DNA of 64,000 bases from the NCBI GenBank assembly GCA_947499615.1, contig CANMOP010000007.1, forward strand, positions 20,270 through 84,269. The letters are read 5' to 3'. Position 1 is the first letter of the stretch. Each line of letters opens with the position of its first letter. The notes beneath the pieces are model-generated. The model did not search any database. It was not told the origin of the DNA and saw only the letters and a program-made list of their open reading frames with translations. This DNA is from RH-chloro-G1 sp003670575. Lineage in GTDB: Bacteria > Chloroflexota > Dehalococcoidia > UBA2979. The position numbers and the translations under genes are program-made. Shown here one piece after another: positions 8,521 to 17,268 of the stretch.

Positions 8521-10530
8521 ATGAATGTGATGGCCGCGGTCGGCGCGGGCTCGTTGCTCACGGCGCTCGCCGCGGCGTTGTTCGCGTGTCTGGGCGCCAC
8601 CGTCGGCCTACGTGCCGGTCGCCCACTACTGATTCGTGCCGCACGACAGGCACTGTTGGTGACTGCGCTGTTCACCTCGGTGGCCATCGGGACGCTGGCC
8701 GTGGCGCTGCTGCGCAACGACTTCTCGCTGGCGTACGTGGCCGGGGTCTCATCCCGTGGGATGCAGACCTATATGAAGTGGGCGTCCATCTACAGCCAGC
8801 AGGCCGGGTCGCTGCTGTTCTGGACGTGGTCCATGTCCCTCTTCATCGCGGCCTTCGCGCGCTGGACACTGCCGAAGATTCCGTGGGGCGCACCGCACGC
8901 GACGGCCGTCTGCGGCGCCGTGCTGGCCGCCTTCCTGTTCGCACTCACGTTCCTTGCCTCGCCGTTCCACGTGAGCGAGATCACCCCGCCCGACGGACGA
9001 GGTTTGAATCCCCTGTTGGTGGACGCGGGGATGCTGATTCACCCTCCCTTCCTGCTGTCCGGGCTGGTCAGCACGGTCGTCCCATTCGCGCTGGGCGCGG
9101 CGGCGCTCATGTCCGGACGCATCGATGGCGTCTGGATCGCTGCGGTACGGCGCTGGGCGCTGCTCTCCTGGCTGGTGTTGAGCATCGGCAACCTGCTTGG
9201 CGGCTGGTGGGCGTACCACGTGCTCGGCTGGGGTGGGTACTGGGGCTGGGACCCCGTGGAGAACTCCGCAATCCTGCCGCTGTTCCCGATGACGGCCTTC
9301 CTGCACTCGATGATGGTGCAGGAGCGCCGAGGGATGCTGAAGCTCTGGAACCTCGCGCTGGTCGTGGCAGCGTTCAGCCTCGCTGTGTTCGGGACGTTCA
9401 ACGTCCGCAGCGGGCTCGTCGACTCGGTGCATTCGTTCGCACAGTCAGAGATCGGCGCGTACTTCCTGCTGCTCGTCGCTGCCGTGCTGGTGATCTCGAT
9501 CGGGTTGATGGTGTGGCGAGCGCCGTACCTGCGCGCCGAGCATGACTTCGAGTCGCTGCTGTCGCGGGAGAGCGCCCTCATCGTCAACAACTACCTGTTC
9601 ACGGCGATTGCGCTGGTCATCCTCGGCGGGACGCTGTTCCCGGTCTTCTCGGAGTTGTTTGTCGATACGCGCGTGACCGTTGGTCCATCGTTCTTCAACG
9701 CCGCGGTCGGTCCGCTGCTGGTCGTACTGCTGGGATTGACCGCCATTGGCACGGTGTTGCCGTGGCGGCGCGCGGCGAACCAGACGCTACGGCGTCGGTT
9801 CGCGCTCCCGCTGCTGGGTACCGGGCTGGCGGCACTCGCGCTGCGGGTCGGCGGCATGCGCGACGTGGAGGCTCTCGTCGCCACTAGCGCGGCGATCATG
9901 CTGGTGCTTGCGACGGTCCGCGAGTTCATGCTGGGCGCGGCGGGGCTGCGGGCCGCTACCGGCCGTCCCTGGGTGGGCGCGCTGCTCTCGCTGTTCGAGC
10001 GTGACCAGCGCCGGTATGGCGGATACCTCGTGCACCTCGGCGTGGCGGTGATCGCAGTCGCGGTGGTGGGCTCCACGATCTACCAGCAGCAGTTGCGCCC
10101 CACGCTCGCGCCGGGCGAATCGTTCGAGGCCGGCGGGCGCACCATCACCTACGAGGGGCTGCGCCAGCGCAAAGGCACGTCGAATGGCATCGACAGCGAA
10201 ATCTTCGCGGAACTGAGCGTGACGCAGGGCGGGCGTGAAGTTGCGCTGCTGGAGCCTGCGCGACGGCTGTTCACGAACTTCCCCGGTCAGCCGACGACCG
10301 TCGTCGGACTGCAGAGCACCCTACGGGACGACCTGTACGTGTTCCTGCAGGGCTGGGACGACACCGAGGCGATTGAGTTGCATGTCTTCGTCAATCCGCT
10401 GGTGAACTGGCTCTGGATTGGGAGCGCGATCTACATCCTCGGCGGGGTGTTGGCATGGGTGCCGCGCCCCGCGTCGGAACCAGCGCGCGCTGCCGTGCCG
10501 GCTGGCGGTGCTGCGGGGAGCAAGGCGTGA
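8521..10530 (+). CDS. ccmF: Cytochrome c haem lyase subunit CcmF
   Basis: A 669-residue polytopic membrane protein of the CcmF/CcsA (HHP) superfamily that attaches haem from holo-CcmE to the CxxCH of apocytochromes. The tryptophan-rich WWD signature spans about 229-248 (GWGGYWGWDPVEN). Flanking histidines include H150, H174 (IHPP), and further ones past residue 290. A periplasmic C-terminal domain with DDLYVFLQGWDD and a final helix end the protein. Its TGA overlaps the ATG of ccmH, indicating translational coupling. Confidence 0.96.
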   Translation: MNVMAAVGAGSLLTALAAALFACLGATVGLRAGRPLLIRAARQALLVTALFTSVAIGTLAVALLRNDFSLAYVAGVSSRGMQTYMKWASIYSQQAGSLLFWTWSMSLFIAAFARWTLPKIPWGAPHATAVCGAVLAAFLFALTFLASPFHVSEITPPDGRGLNPLLVDAGMLIHPPFLLSGLVSTVVPFALGAAALMSGRIDGVWIAAVRRWALLSWLVLSIGNLLGGWWAYHVLGWGGYWGWDPVENSAILPLFPMTAFLHSMMVQERRGMLKLWNLALVVAAFSLAVFGTFNVRSGLVDSVHSFAQSEIGAYFLLLVAAVLVISIGLMVWRAPYLRAEHDFESLLSRESALIVNNYLFTAIALVILGGTLFPVFSELFVDTRVTVGPSFFNAAVGPLLVVLLGLTAIGTVLPWRRAANQTLRRRFALPLLGTGLAALALRVGGMRDVEALVATSAAIMLVLATVREFMLGAAGLRAATGRPWVGALLSLFERDQRRYGGYLVHLGVAVIAVAVVGSTIYQQQLRPTLAPGESFEAGGRTITYEGLRQRKGTSNGIDSEIFAELSVTQGGREVALLEPARRLFTNFPGQPTTVVGLQSTLRDDLYVFLQGWDDTEAIELHVFVNPLVNWLWIGSAIYILGGVLAWVPRPASEPARAAVPAGGAAGSKA

Positions 10531-11012
10531 TGATGCGCGGCTCCCACACCGCACGGCTGCTGCCGCCGCTGCTGCTGCTCGCGGTGCTGGGCGCGATGTC
10601 GCTGGCGCATGTGCGCGCGGAGGAGCCGGACAGCCGTCTGCTGCAGATCGAGCGGCGCCTGCTCTGTCCGCAGTGTACGAACCTTCGACTGGACGTGTGT
10701 GAGACTCAGATCTGCTTCGACATGCGCGCGCAGATCCGTGACCGCGTGGCGGGCGGCGAGAGCGACCAGCAGATCATCGACTACTTCACGGGCCGCTACG
10801 GGCAGCGTGTGCTCGCCGATGTGCCGGTGCGCGGGTTCAACCTGCTGCTCTTCGGCTGGGTCGGTGGGTCGGTGGCGCTGGTTGCGGTTGTTGGCACGCT
10901 GGTCCTGCTGCGCCTGCGTCGTAGTGCCAACTCGACGCCGGTCGCGCCGATCTCCGACGCCGACGAGCGCTGGCTGGACGAGCAGGCCGCCGCCGATCGC
11001 GAGCGCCGGTGA
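10530..11012 (+). CDS. ccmH: Cytochrome c maturation protein CcmH/CycL
   Basis: A 160-residue thiol oxidoreductase with a signal or anchor helix (about 10-28), a CcmH three-helix domain and a C-terminal membrane helix (about 107-130). The redox motif appears as LLCPQC, matching the family LRCPxC. Further cysteines in LDVCETQIC are unusual. It keeps apocytochrome cysteines reduced for CcmF. The start is at the TGATG overlap with ccmF; the stop overlaps the start of the next gene. Confidence 0.92.
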   Translation: MMRGSHTARLLPPLLLLAVLGAMSLAHVRAEEPDSRLLQIERRLLCPQCTNLRLDVCETQICFDMRAQIRDRVAGGESDQQIIDYFTGRYGQRVLADVPVRGFNLLLFGWVGGSVALVAVVGTLVLLRLRRSANSTPVAPISDADERWLDEQAAADRERR

Positions 11013-11302
11013 TGGAGTGGGCGATCCTGCTCGGCCTCGCGTTGATCGCGGCGGTGCTGGTGGCGCTGCCCGCTCGCAGTGCAGTCGCGCGGGCCGTCGA
11101 CGCACCTGCGGACGACGAGGTAACGCGGCTGGCTGCCGAGCGCGACCGTCTGCTCGCGGAGCTCCGGGAGTTCGACGACGACGCAGCGGCTGGCCGCATC
11201 TCGGCGGACGATCGGTCGGCGGGGCGTCGCGCTCTCGCGCCGGGGCTGCGCGCGGTTACTGAGGCGTTGCGAGCGCTCGGTGGCCGCGAGGACGTGGCGT
11301 GA
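11012..11302 (+). CDS. Small CcmI-like membrane protein
   Basis: A 96-residue protein (97 if GTG 11009 is used) with one N-terminal helix (about 4-22) and a charged, probably coiled-coil, tail (RLAAERDRLLAELREFDDD, then DRSAGRRAL). This is the organisation of the N-terminal part of CcmI/CycH, which helps present apocytochrome c to the lyase, and of short CcmI-like proteins found after ccmH in Gram-positive and Chloroflexota operons. It overlaps both ccmH and the next gene. The assignment rests mainly on position and topology. Confidence 0.68.
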   Translation: MEWAILLGLALIAAVLVALPARSAVARAVDAPADDEVTRLAAERDRLLAELREFDDDAAAGRISADDRSAGRRALAPGLRAVTEALRALGGREDVA

Positions 11303-12339
11303 ACCGCCTGACGATCCTGCTGTGCGGCATCGTCGCCCTGGGCTTGGCAGCCTCGACGTCCTCGCACGTCGCTGCGCAGGCGCGGGCGACGGGTGTCGTC
11401 AGCGGCACGATTCGCAACGGCAGCGCCGGCGCGACGTTGCCCACGCTGTCCGTCCAACTCATCGTGATCTCGCGGACCTCCGCGGTCACCTCGCTGGTCG
11501 CGACGGCCGAGGGTGGCCGCTTCCGCTTCGAGGTTCCGGCTGACGCGACGGTCACGTACCTGCTGCGCACCGAGTACCAGGGCGTCCCGTACTTCGACCC
11601 CGTCCCGATCCTGCTCTCCCCAGAGGCGAACATCGTGGCGCGCGAACTCATGGTGTACGAAGTCACGCGAGAGCGCCCCGCGCAGCGCATCACCTCGACG
11701 ATCGTCTCGGTGCGCGGGATCGACCCGGAGGCGGCGCGGCTGCACCTTCAGCGCCGCGATGTCGTGGTCACTGCCGGTGACCGCGTCTACCTGGGCGGGG
11801 CGGACGGCGTCACGCTCCGGGTGCCTGCGCCGGAAGGCATCCTCGGCGTCGCGGCGGATCAGGGCATCGACGGTCTGGCCGCCGTCGATGGGCAGACCGT
11901 GACGTCCACGCAGCCGCTGCGCCCCGGCGAAAGCGTCGTCGTCACCAGCCTGGTCGTCGGCTACGATCCCGCCGTCGACGTCTATCGCGTGCGAGTCGTT
12001 GCGCCGCTGCCGACGGAGCGACTGGAGGTCTGGGTGCCGGAGCGCTTCGGGGGCACGGTGGAGCCAGGAGCCGGAGCGGCCCGCGCTGCCTCGCGTGAGG
12101 CGGATGACGAGCGCTGGACGGTCGTCGAGCGTCGAGGGGCCGCACCCGAGGGTGAGAGCCTGGTGGTGACCATGCGTGGACTGTCCGGCCGCAATGCCCC
12201 GAATCCCCTCGTGGAGCGCCGTGGCGCGGCTGTGGCCGTGCTGTTGGCGCTGGCGGTCATTGCGGGCGGTGTGACGGCTGTCGCGCGCCTGCGGCGCCCT
12301 GGAGCCGAGGCGTCGCCGTCCGGCACGCACAGCGCATGA
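11299..12339 (+). CDS. Exported, membrane-anchored protein of unknown function within the ccm operon
   Basis: A 346-residue protein with a signal peptide (cleavage near AAQA, about residue 26), a long beta-rich extracytoplasmic region, and one C-terminal helix at about 308-328 followed by Arg. The region ATGVVSGTIRNGSAGATLP...GRFRFEVPADATVTYLL resembles a carboxypeptidase-regulatory or transthyretin-like repeat. No cysteine pair or CxxCH is visible. It overlaps the ccmI-like gene by 4 nt and ccmA by 4 nt, so it is firmly part of the operon and likely acts on the outer face of the membrane in cytochrome maturation. Its exact role is unknown. Confidence 0.72.
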   Translation: MNRLTILLCGIVALGLAASTSSHVAAQARATGVVSGTIRNGSAGATLPTLSVQLIVISRTSAVTSLVATAEGGRFRFEVPADATVTYLLRTEYQGVPYFDPVPILLSPEANIVARELMVYEVTRERPAQRITSTIVSVRGIDPEAARLHLQRRDVVVTAGDRVYLGGADGVTLRVPAPEGILGVAADQGIDGLAAVDGQTVTSTQPLRPGESVVVTSLVVGYDPAVDVYRVRVVAPLPTERLEVWVPERFGGTVEPGAGAARAASREADDERWTVVERRGAAPEGESLVVTMRGLSGRNAPNPLVERRGAAVAVLLALAVIAGGVTAVARLRRPGAEASPSGTHSA

Positions 12340-12986
12340 CTGCTGCGATCGATGCTCACGGGCTGGGGAAGCGATACGGCGCGTCCGAGGTGCTTGAGGA
12401 CGTCACGTTCACCTTGGAGGCCGGCTCCCGAACGGCGCTGCTCGGCGCGAACGGTGCCGGCAAGACCACACTGCTCGCGGTACTGTCCACGCTCGCAGCG
12501 CCCTCGCGGGGAACCGCCAGCGTGGCGGGGTACCCCGTCGACGGTGCCTCCGCCGAGTTGCGGCGGCGCATCGGTGTGCTGACCCACAGCCCGATGTTGT
12601 ACGAGGCGCTGAGCCCACTGGAGAACCTGCGCTTCTTCGCACGGCTCTATGGCGTCGTCGATGCCGAGGCGCGTATCGAGGAACTACTGCGCGCCCTTGG
12701 CCTCTGGCGTCGGCGCGAGGAGCCGACGGCGGTGCTCTCCCGTGGCTACCACCAGCGGTTGGCGATCGCGCGCGCGCTGGTACACCGCCCGGCGGTCTTG
12801 CTTCTCGACGAGCCGGAGACCGGCCTCGACGTCGAAGGCGTGGCGCTCCTCGACGAGCTGATGCTGCGCGCGCCGGGCATGACCGTGCTGGCCGCGACGC
12901 ATCGGGTGGACCGCATCGACGTGTGGGCGGACGACCGCCTGATGCTGGAGCGCGGCAGGGTCGCGGTGGCGGTGGGGCTGTCGTGA
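12336..12986 (+). CDS. ccmA: Haem exporter ATP-binding protein CcmA
   Basis: A 216-residue ABC ATPase with Walker A GANGAGKT (37-44), a signature segment LSRGYHQRLAIARAL (Ser-Arg-Gly in place of Ser-Gly-Gly) and Walker B VLLLDEPETGLD, then the switch His in ATHRVD. It powers CcmABCD, which releases holo-CcmE from CcmC. The start ATG overlaps the previous stop and its TGA overlaps the GTG of ccmB. Confidence 0.92.
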   Translation: MTAAIDAHGLGKRYGASEVLEDVTFTLEAGSRTALLGANGAGKTTLLAVLSTLAAPSRGTASVAGYPVDGASAELRRRIGVLTHSPMLYEALSPLENLRFFARLYGVVDAEARIEELLRALGLWRRREEPTAVLSRGYHQRLAIARALVHRPAVLLLDEPETGLDVEGVALLDELMLRAPGMTVLAATHRVDRIDVWADDRLMLERGRVAVAVGLS

Positions 12987-13639
12987 GCGCCTCGCTGGCC
13001 GTGATCGAGAAGGACCTGCGGCTGCTCTGGCGCCATCGCAGCGGTTGGCTGTCCGCCGCCACATTCGCAGCGATCACCGTGCTGACGTACTCGTTCGCGT
13101 TCGACCTCGTGACGGACGACGTGCGCCCGCTGCTTCCGGGCGTGCTCTGGGTGACGTTCCTGTTCGCGGGGACCATCGCCTGTAGCCGCACATTCACCGA
13201 CGAGGTGGAGCAGGGTACCTTCGATGCGCTGCTGCTGGCGCCGGTGCCGCGCACCGCGCTCTACGTGGGCAAGGTGATCGCGAACCTTGTCGCGCTGCTG
13301 GCGATCGAGGTGGCCGTGCTCGTCATGGGGACTATCCTGTTCAACACGACGTTGGTCACGGCGGAGTTGCTCGTGATCGTGGGTGTGGGGACAGTGGGGT
13401 ACGTTTGCCTGACCACGCTGCTCGCCACCCTGGGATCGCGGGTGCGGTCGCGCGAGGTGCTGCTGCCCGTGCTGGCGCTGCCGTTGCTGGTGCCGCTGTT
13501 GATCGCCGGCGTGCGCGCCACAGGCGTCGCGCTGGATGTATCCGCGCCCAGTGCGCCGTGGCTGCTGCTGCTGGCGGTGTTCGCGATTTGGAGCGCAGTG
13601 GGCAGCGCGCTGCTGTTCCCGCTGGTGGTGGAGCGATGA
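12983..13639 (+). CDS. ccmB: Haem exporter membrane subunit CcmB
   Basis: A 218-residue integral membrane protein with six predicted helices, the permease partner of CcmA. The N-terminus (LAVIEKDLRLLWRHRSGW) and the FTDEVEQGTFDALLLAP segment are typical of CcmB. GTG 12983 is chosen because it overlaps the ccmA stop (GTGA), in keeping with the tight coupling elsewhere in the operon. Confidence 0.92.
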   Translation: MSASLAVIEKDLRLLWRHRSGWLSAATFAAITVLTYSFAFDLVTDDVRPLLPGVLWVTFLFAGTIACSRTFTDEVEQGTFDALLLAPVPRTALYVGKVIANLVALLAIEVAVLVMGTILFNTTLVTAELLVIVGVGTVGYVCLTTLLATLGSRVRSREVLLPVLALPLLVPLLIAGVRATGVALDVSAPSAPWLLLLAVFAIWSAVGSALLFPLVVER

Positions 13640-13678
13640 GAGACACAGGCGTGATGCACACGGCGAAAGCGGGCTCAC

Positions 13679-14389
13679 ATGCTGCGTAACACGCTGCTCG
13701 CTGTGTACGGCGCGCGCTGGACGGTGCTGCCGCCGCTCGTGGGCATCTCGATGCTCGCGATGCTCATCGGCGCGGTGGTCGTTGCGCCACGTGAGGTCGT
13801 TGAGGGCGAGGTGCAGCGCCTGTTCTACATTCATGCGCCCTCGGCCATCGCGATGTACCTCGCGGGCGGGGTGGTGTTCTTCGCATCGCTCGCGGTGTTG
13901 TGGACGCGAGACCTCCGATTCGATGCGCTGGCGCGCGCCGCCGCGACGGTGGGCGCGCTGTTCACTGCGATTGTGTTGGCGACCGGCGCGATCTGGGGGC
14001 GGCCGATCTGGGGCGTCTACTGGGCGTGGGACGCTCGACTGACCGGCACGCTGATCCTGTTCCTCATCTACTCCGGCTATCTGCTGGCGAGGAGTCTGGC
14101 GGACGAGACGGATGAACAGGCGGCACGCTATGCGGCCGTGCTGGCGATCATCGGTGCGCTGGACTTTCCGATCATCCATATGTCGGTGGACTGGTGGCGT
14201 ACCCTGCACCCGCAGCCGATTGTGGCGCGAGGGGCGCTACCCACGCCCATGCTGCTGGTGTTCTTCGTCGGGCTGGTGGCGATCTCGCTGCTTGCCGTCT
14301 GGCTGATCGCGTTGCGCGCAGAGGCCGAGGGCCTGGCGACACGCGTCAGCGGCCTGCGCGCCGCCGCCGACCGGCGGGAGGGGGAGTAG
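13679..14389 (+). CDS. ccmC: Haem handling protein CcmC
   Basis: A 236-residue member of the HHP superfamily with six helices. It loads haem onto CcmE. The first conserved histidine is in FYIHAPSA, the Trp-rich motif is WGVYWAWDARLT, and the second histidine is in IIHMSVDWW. A 39-bp gap from ccmB is the longest break in the operon. The stop overlaps the GTG of the ccmD-like gene. Confidence 0.95.
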   Translation: MLRNTLLAVYGARWTVLPPLVGISMLAMLIGAVVVAPREVVEGEVQRLFYIHAPSAIAMYLAGGVVFFASLAVLWTRDLRFDALARAAATVGALFTAIVLATGAIWGRPIWGVYWAWDARLTGTLILFLIYSGYLLARSLADETDEQAARYAAVLAIIGALDFPIIHMSVDWWRTLHPQPIVARGALPTPMLLVFFVGLVAISLLAVWLIALRAEAEGLATRVSGLRAAADRREGE

Positions 14390-14589
14390 TGGATCACATC
14401 GAGTACCTGTTCGCCGGGTTCGCGGTGTTCTGGGCCGCGTTGTTCGGCTACCTGCTCTGGTTGCAGGCTCGGCTGCACTCCGTCTCCCGCGAGGTGCGAC
14501 GGCTGGAGGAGCGGCTCGCCGAGTCCGGGGATCGGGCGGCAGGGCGTGCCGACGCACGCGTCGATGAGCACACGGCGGCCAGAAGGTAG
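14389..14589 (+). CDS. ccmD: CcmD-family small membrane protein
   Basis: A 66-residue protein starting at GTG 14389, which overlaps the ccmC stop (TAGTG). One helix (about 6-25) is followed by a basic, helical tail (LHSVSREVRRLEERLAE), the standard CcmD layout. CcmD stabilises the CcmC-CcmE complex. Identification rests on size, topology and the position right after ccmC. Confidence 0.75.
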   Translation: MDHIEYLFAGFAVFWAALFGYLLWLQARLHSVSREVRRLEERLAESGDRAAGRADARVDEHTAARR

Positions 14590-14598
14590 CATGGCGAT

Positions 14599-15564
14599 AT
14601 GACACACATGACCAAGTTCCAACGGCTGGCGGCCACCACGGTGGTTGCGACGCTGATCCTGATTGCGATCGGCTCGATTGTGCGTACCACCGGATCCGGT
14701 CTCGGCTGCCCGGACTGGCCGCTCTGCCACGGCCAGTGGCATCCGCCGTTCGAGCGCACCGCGATCATCGAGTACTCGCATCGCACTGCGGCGTCGATCG
14801 TCGGCGCGCTGGTCGTCGCCACGGCGGCTGTCGCGCTGCTTCGGCACCGGTACGATCGTGCGCTGGTCTGGCTGGCGGTGCTGTCGCTGGCGCTGCTCGG
14901 CTTCCAGGCGTGGCTGGGGAAAGTGACTGTGGAGCGCGAGTTGCCGCCGATGGTGGTGCTGGTGCACCTCGCGAACGCGCTGATCCTGCTTGCGGTGCTC
15001 ACGAAGTTGGCGGTGCTCGCGCGCCTCGGCGCGGGCCGCGAGCCGATCGCGACGCCGGAACGGGCGTCGATGCTGCGCATCCTGTTCGGATGTACCGCAG
15101 CGATGTACGTGGTGCTCCTGAGTGGTGCGTATGTCGTCGGCAGCGGAGCCACCACGGCGTGTGTGACGTGGCCCGGGTGTGCGCAGGCCCCCATTCCGTT
15201 CATCGATGGTGGTGCGATCGAGCACATCCACTGGCTGCACCGCTTCGCCGTGCTCGGCGGGGCTGCGGCCGCCGGGGCCGGCGCGCTCGCGGTGCTCTGG
15301 TCGCGTGATGCGGGGCCGCAGCTGCGACGCGCCGCGCAGGCGCTGCTGTGGCTGTACGGGGTGCAGGTGCTGAGCGGCGCATTGAATATCTGGACCATGT
15401 TCTCGGCAACCGCGCGCGTGTTGCATCTCGTGGTGGGGTCGACGATCTGGGCGTTGCTCATCGTCATGGCCGTGGCTGCTCGCTACCGCGCGGCACCCGT
15501 CGGGCAGTCGTCTCCGGCGCCCGCGGGGCGCGATGGTGCCGCTCGCGACCGAGCTGCCGTCTAG
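14599..15564 (+). CDS. ctaA: Haem A synthase (COX15/CtaA)
   Basis: A 321-residue membrane enzyme that oxidises the C8 methyl of haem O to a formyl group, giving haem A for the caa3 oxidase. It has eight helices in two similar halves. Ligand histidines are visible in EYSHRTAAS, LVHLANA, HWLHRFAV and RVLHLVVG, and the first outer loop has the Cys pair in GLGCPDWPLCHG. It starts 9 nt after the ccmD-like gene and overlaps ctaB by 32 nt. Confidence 0.95.
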   Translation: MTHMTKFQRLAATTVVATLILIAIGSIVRTTGSGLGCPDWPLCHGQWHPPFERTAIIEYSHRTAASIVGALVVATAAVALLRHRYDRALVWLAVLSLALLGFQAWLGKVTVERELPPMVVLVHLANALILLAVLTKLAVLARLGAGREPIATPERASMLRILFGCTAAMYVVLLSGAYVVGSGATTACVTWPGCAQAPIPFIDGGAIEHIHWLHRFAVLGGAAAAGAGALAVLWSRDAGPQLRRAAQALLWLYGVQVLSGALNIWTMFSATARVLHLVVGSTIWALLIVMAVAARYRAAPVGQSSPAPAGRDGAARDRAAV

Positions 15565-16453
15565 CGTGGCGAGCACCCAGACCGGCATGCAGACCGCCCG
15601 TGCGTATTTCGCGCTCACCAAGCCGAATATCATCTGGCTGTTGTTGATCACCACGGTCCCCGCGATGGCACTGGCGGAGCGTGGCTGGCCGTCCAACTGG
15701 CTCGTCATCGCAACGCTCATCGGCGGCATGATGTCCGCCGGCAGCGCGAACGCGATGAACCAGTACGCCGACCGGGACATCGACCAGCAGATGGTGCGCA
15801 CGCGTCAACGCCCGCTGGTACGCGGGCTGGTGTCGCCGGGACGCGCTGCGATCTTCGGCATCATGCTTGCGGTGGTGTCCACGGTGTGGCTGGTGCTGCT
15901 GGTGAACGTGCTGGCAGCGCTGCTCTCGGTGGCCGCGATCGCGTTCTACGTGCTGGTGTACACGTACTACCTGAAGCGCAGCACCTGGCACAACATCGTC
16001 ATCGGTGGCGCTGCCGGTGCGGCGCCTACGCTCATCGGGTGGGCCGCGGTGACCGGCGATCTGTACAGCCTGGAGCCGATCTTCCTGTTCCTGATCGTCT
16101 TCTGGTGGACCCCGCCGCACTTCTGGGCGCTTGCGCTGGTGCTGAAAGACGACTACGAGGCCGCCGGCGTGCCGATGCTTCCCGTGGTGCGCGGCGACGA
16201 CGAGACCAAGCTCCAGATCCTGCTGTGGTCGGTCATGCTGGTCGCGCTCACCATCGTGTTCGCGGGGATCGCGCCGCTCGGGCCGATCTACCTCGCCTCG
16301 GCGGTTGCGGGCGGCGCGGCCTTTGTTGGCATGGCGGTCTGGCTGTATCGAGCGCCGGGGATCGAGCCGGCGATGCCGCTCTTCAAGTACTCGACGATCT
16401 ACCTGGCGTTGCTGTTCGCTGCCGTGCTGATCGACGCGCTTCGCTTCCTCTAG
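15533..16453 (+). CDS. ctaB: Protohaem IX farnesyltransferase (haem O synthase)
   Basis: A 306-residue UbiA-superfamily prenyltransferase with about nine helices that adds a farnesyl group to protohaem, giving haem O, the CtaA substrate. The two Asp-rich motifs are NQYADRDIDQQMVRTRQRP and VLKDDYEAAG. It overlaps ctaA by 32 nt and is the last gene of the cytochrome/haem operon. It converges on an ABC exporter gene 42 bp away. Confidence 0.96.
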   Translation: MVPLATELPSSVASTQTGMQTARAYFALTKPNIIWLLLITTVPAMALAERGWPSNWLVIATLIGGMMSAGSANAMNQYADRDIDQQMVRTRQRPLVRGLVSPGRAAIFGIMLAVVSTVWLVLLVNVLAALLSVAAIAFYVLVYTYYLKRSTWHNIVIGGAAGAAPTLIGWAAVTGDLYSLEPIFLFLIVFWWTPPHFWALALVLKDDYEAAGVPMLPVVRGDDETKLQILLWSVMLVALTIVFAGIAPLGPIYLASAVAGGAAFVGMAVWLYRAPGIEPAMPLFKYSTIYLALLFAAVLIDALRFL

Positions 16454-16494
16454 CGGTCGAGCGAATGCCCTCGGCGTGAGCGGGGAACGGGTCG

Positions 16495-17268
16495 TTACTG
16501 CCGCGGCTCCCAGGTGAAGAAGCGCAACGCCAGCAGCATTCCGACCACGCCCCACGCCGCGATCACCGCGAGGTGTGTCCACTCGAACCCGCTGCCCACC
16601 TCGAACGGATTGAACGCCGTCTGTAGCGCCTCCGAGATGTGGCTCAGCGGGAACACGTCTGCCAATCGATTCACCCACGGCGGGACCCGCTCCGCGCGCA
16701 CGAAGATGTCGGAGATGAACAGCAGCGGCAACGCAATGCCGTTCACCACGGGTGGTGCGGCATCGGTGTTAGGTACCAGCGCAGTGACCGCGAGGCCGAG
16801 CGCCGAGCACGTCGCGGCGCTCACGAGGACTGTCAGGATGAACGCCGGCATCGTGTGGGTGGGCACGCTCACGCCGTACGCCAGTGCGCCAAGCGAGACG
16901 ACGATCGTGATCAGCAGCAGCGCCACCAGCGTGACCAAGCCGATGCGTGCCGTGAGGTACGCCCACGGTGGGAGCGGAGTGCCGCGCACGCGCTTCAGGA
17001 CGCCCGCATCGCGCGAGATCGTGACGCTCATCGCCAGACTGGTGAAGCAGGCGTTCACGATGGACATCGCGGCGATCGCGGGGACGTAGAACGTCGAGGC
17101 TCGCGCGGTGCCGCCAGGCACGCTGATTTCCGCGTTGCCGAACACCATGTTGAAAATCACGAGGAACAGCAGCGGGAAGACGAACGTGAAGAACGCCGCG
17201 GCCGGGTTACGCCAGAACGCCACCCACTCATAGCGAATCTGGCGCAGCACCATCGTGAGCCCGCTCAC
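16495..17268 (-). CDS. ABC-2 type transporter permease
   Basis: A 257-residue permease with six hydrophobic segments and the ABC-2 pattern: a cytoplasmic N-terminus (RQIRYEWVAFWRNPAAAFF), a coupling region RVRGTPLPPWAYLTA, and the C-terminal NRLADVFPLSHISEALQ. It overlaps its ATPase partner by 4 nt. Such pairs export drugs, lipids or other hydrophobic compounds; the substrate cannot be told from sequence. Confidence 0.9.
   Translation of the reverse strand: MSGLTMVLRQIRYEWVAFWRNPAAAFFTFVFPLLFLVIFNMVFGNAEISVPGGTARASTFYVPAIAAMSIVNACFTSLAMSVTISRDAGVLKRVRGTPLPPWAYLTARIGLVTLVALLLITIVVSLGALAYGVSVPTHTMPAFILTVLVSAATCSALGLAVTALVPNTDAAPPVVNGIALPLLFISDIFVRAERVPPWVNRLADVFPLSHISEALQTAFNPFEVGSGFEWTHLAVIAAWGVVGMLLALRFFTWEPRQ

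Noticed and set aside
12746..14209. Long minus-strand frame opposite ccmABC (about 487 codons)
   Set aside because: Its composition (Gln, Arg, His repeats) is typical of antisense shadows, and the ccm genes on the other strand are clear.
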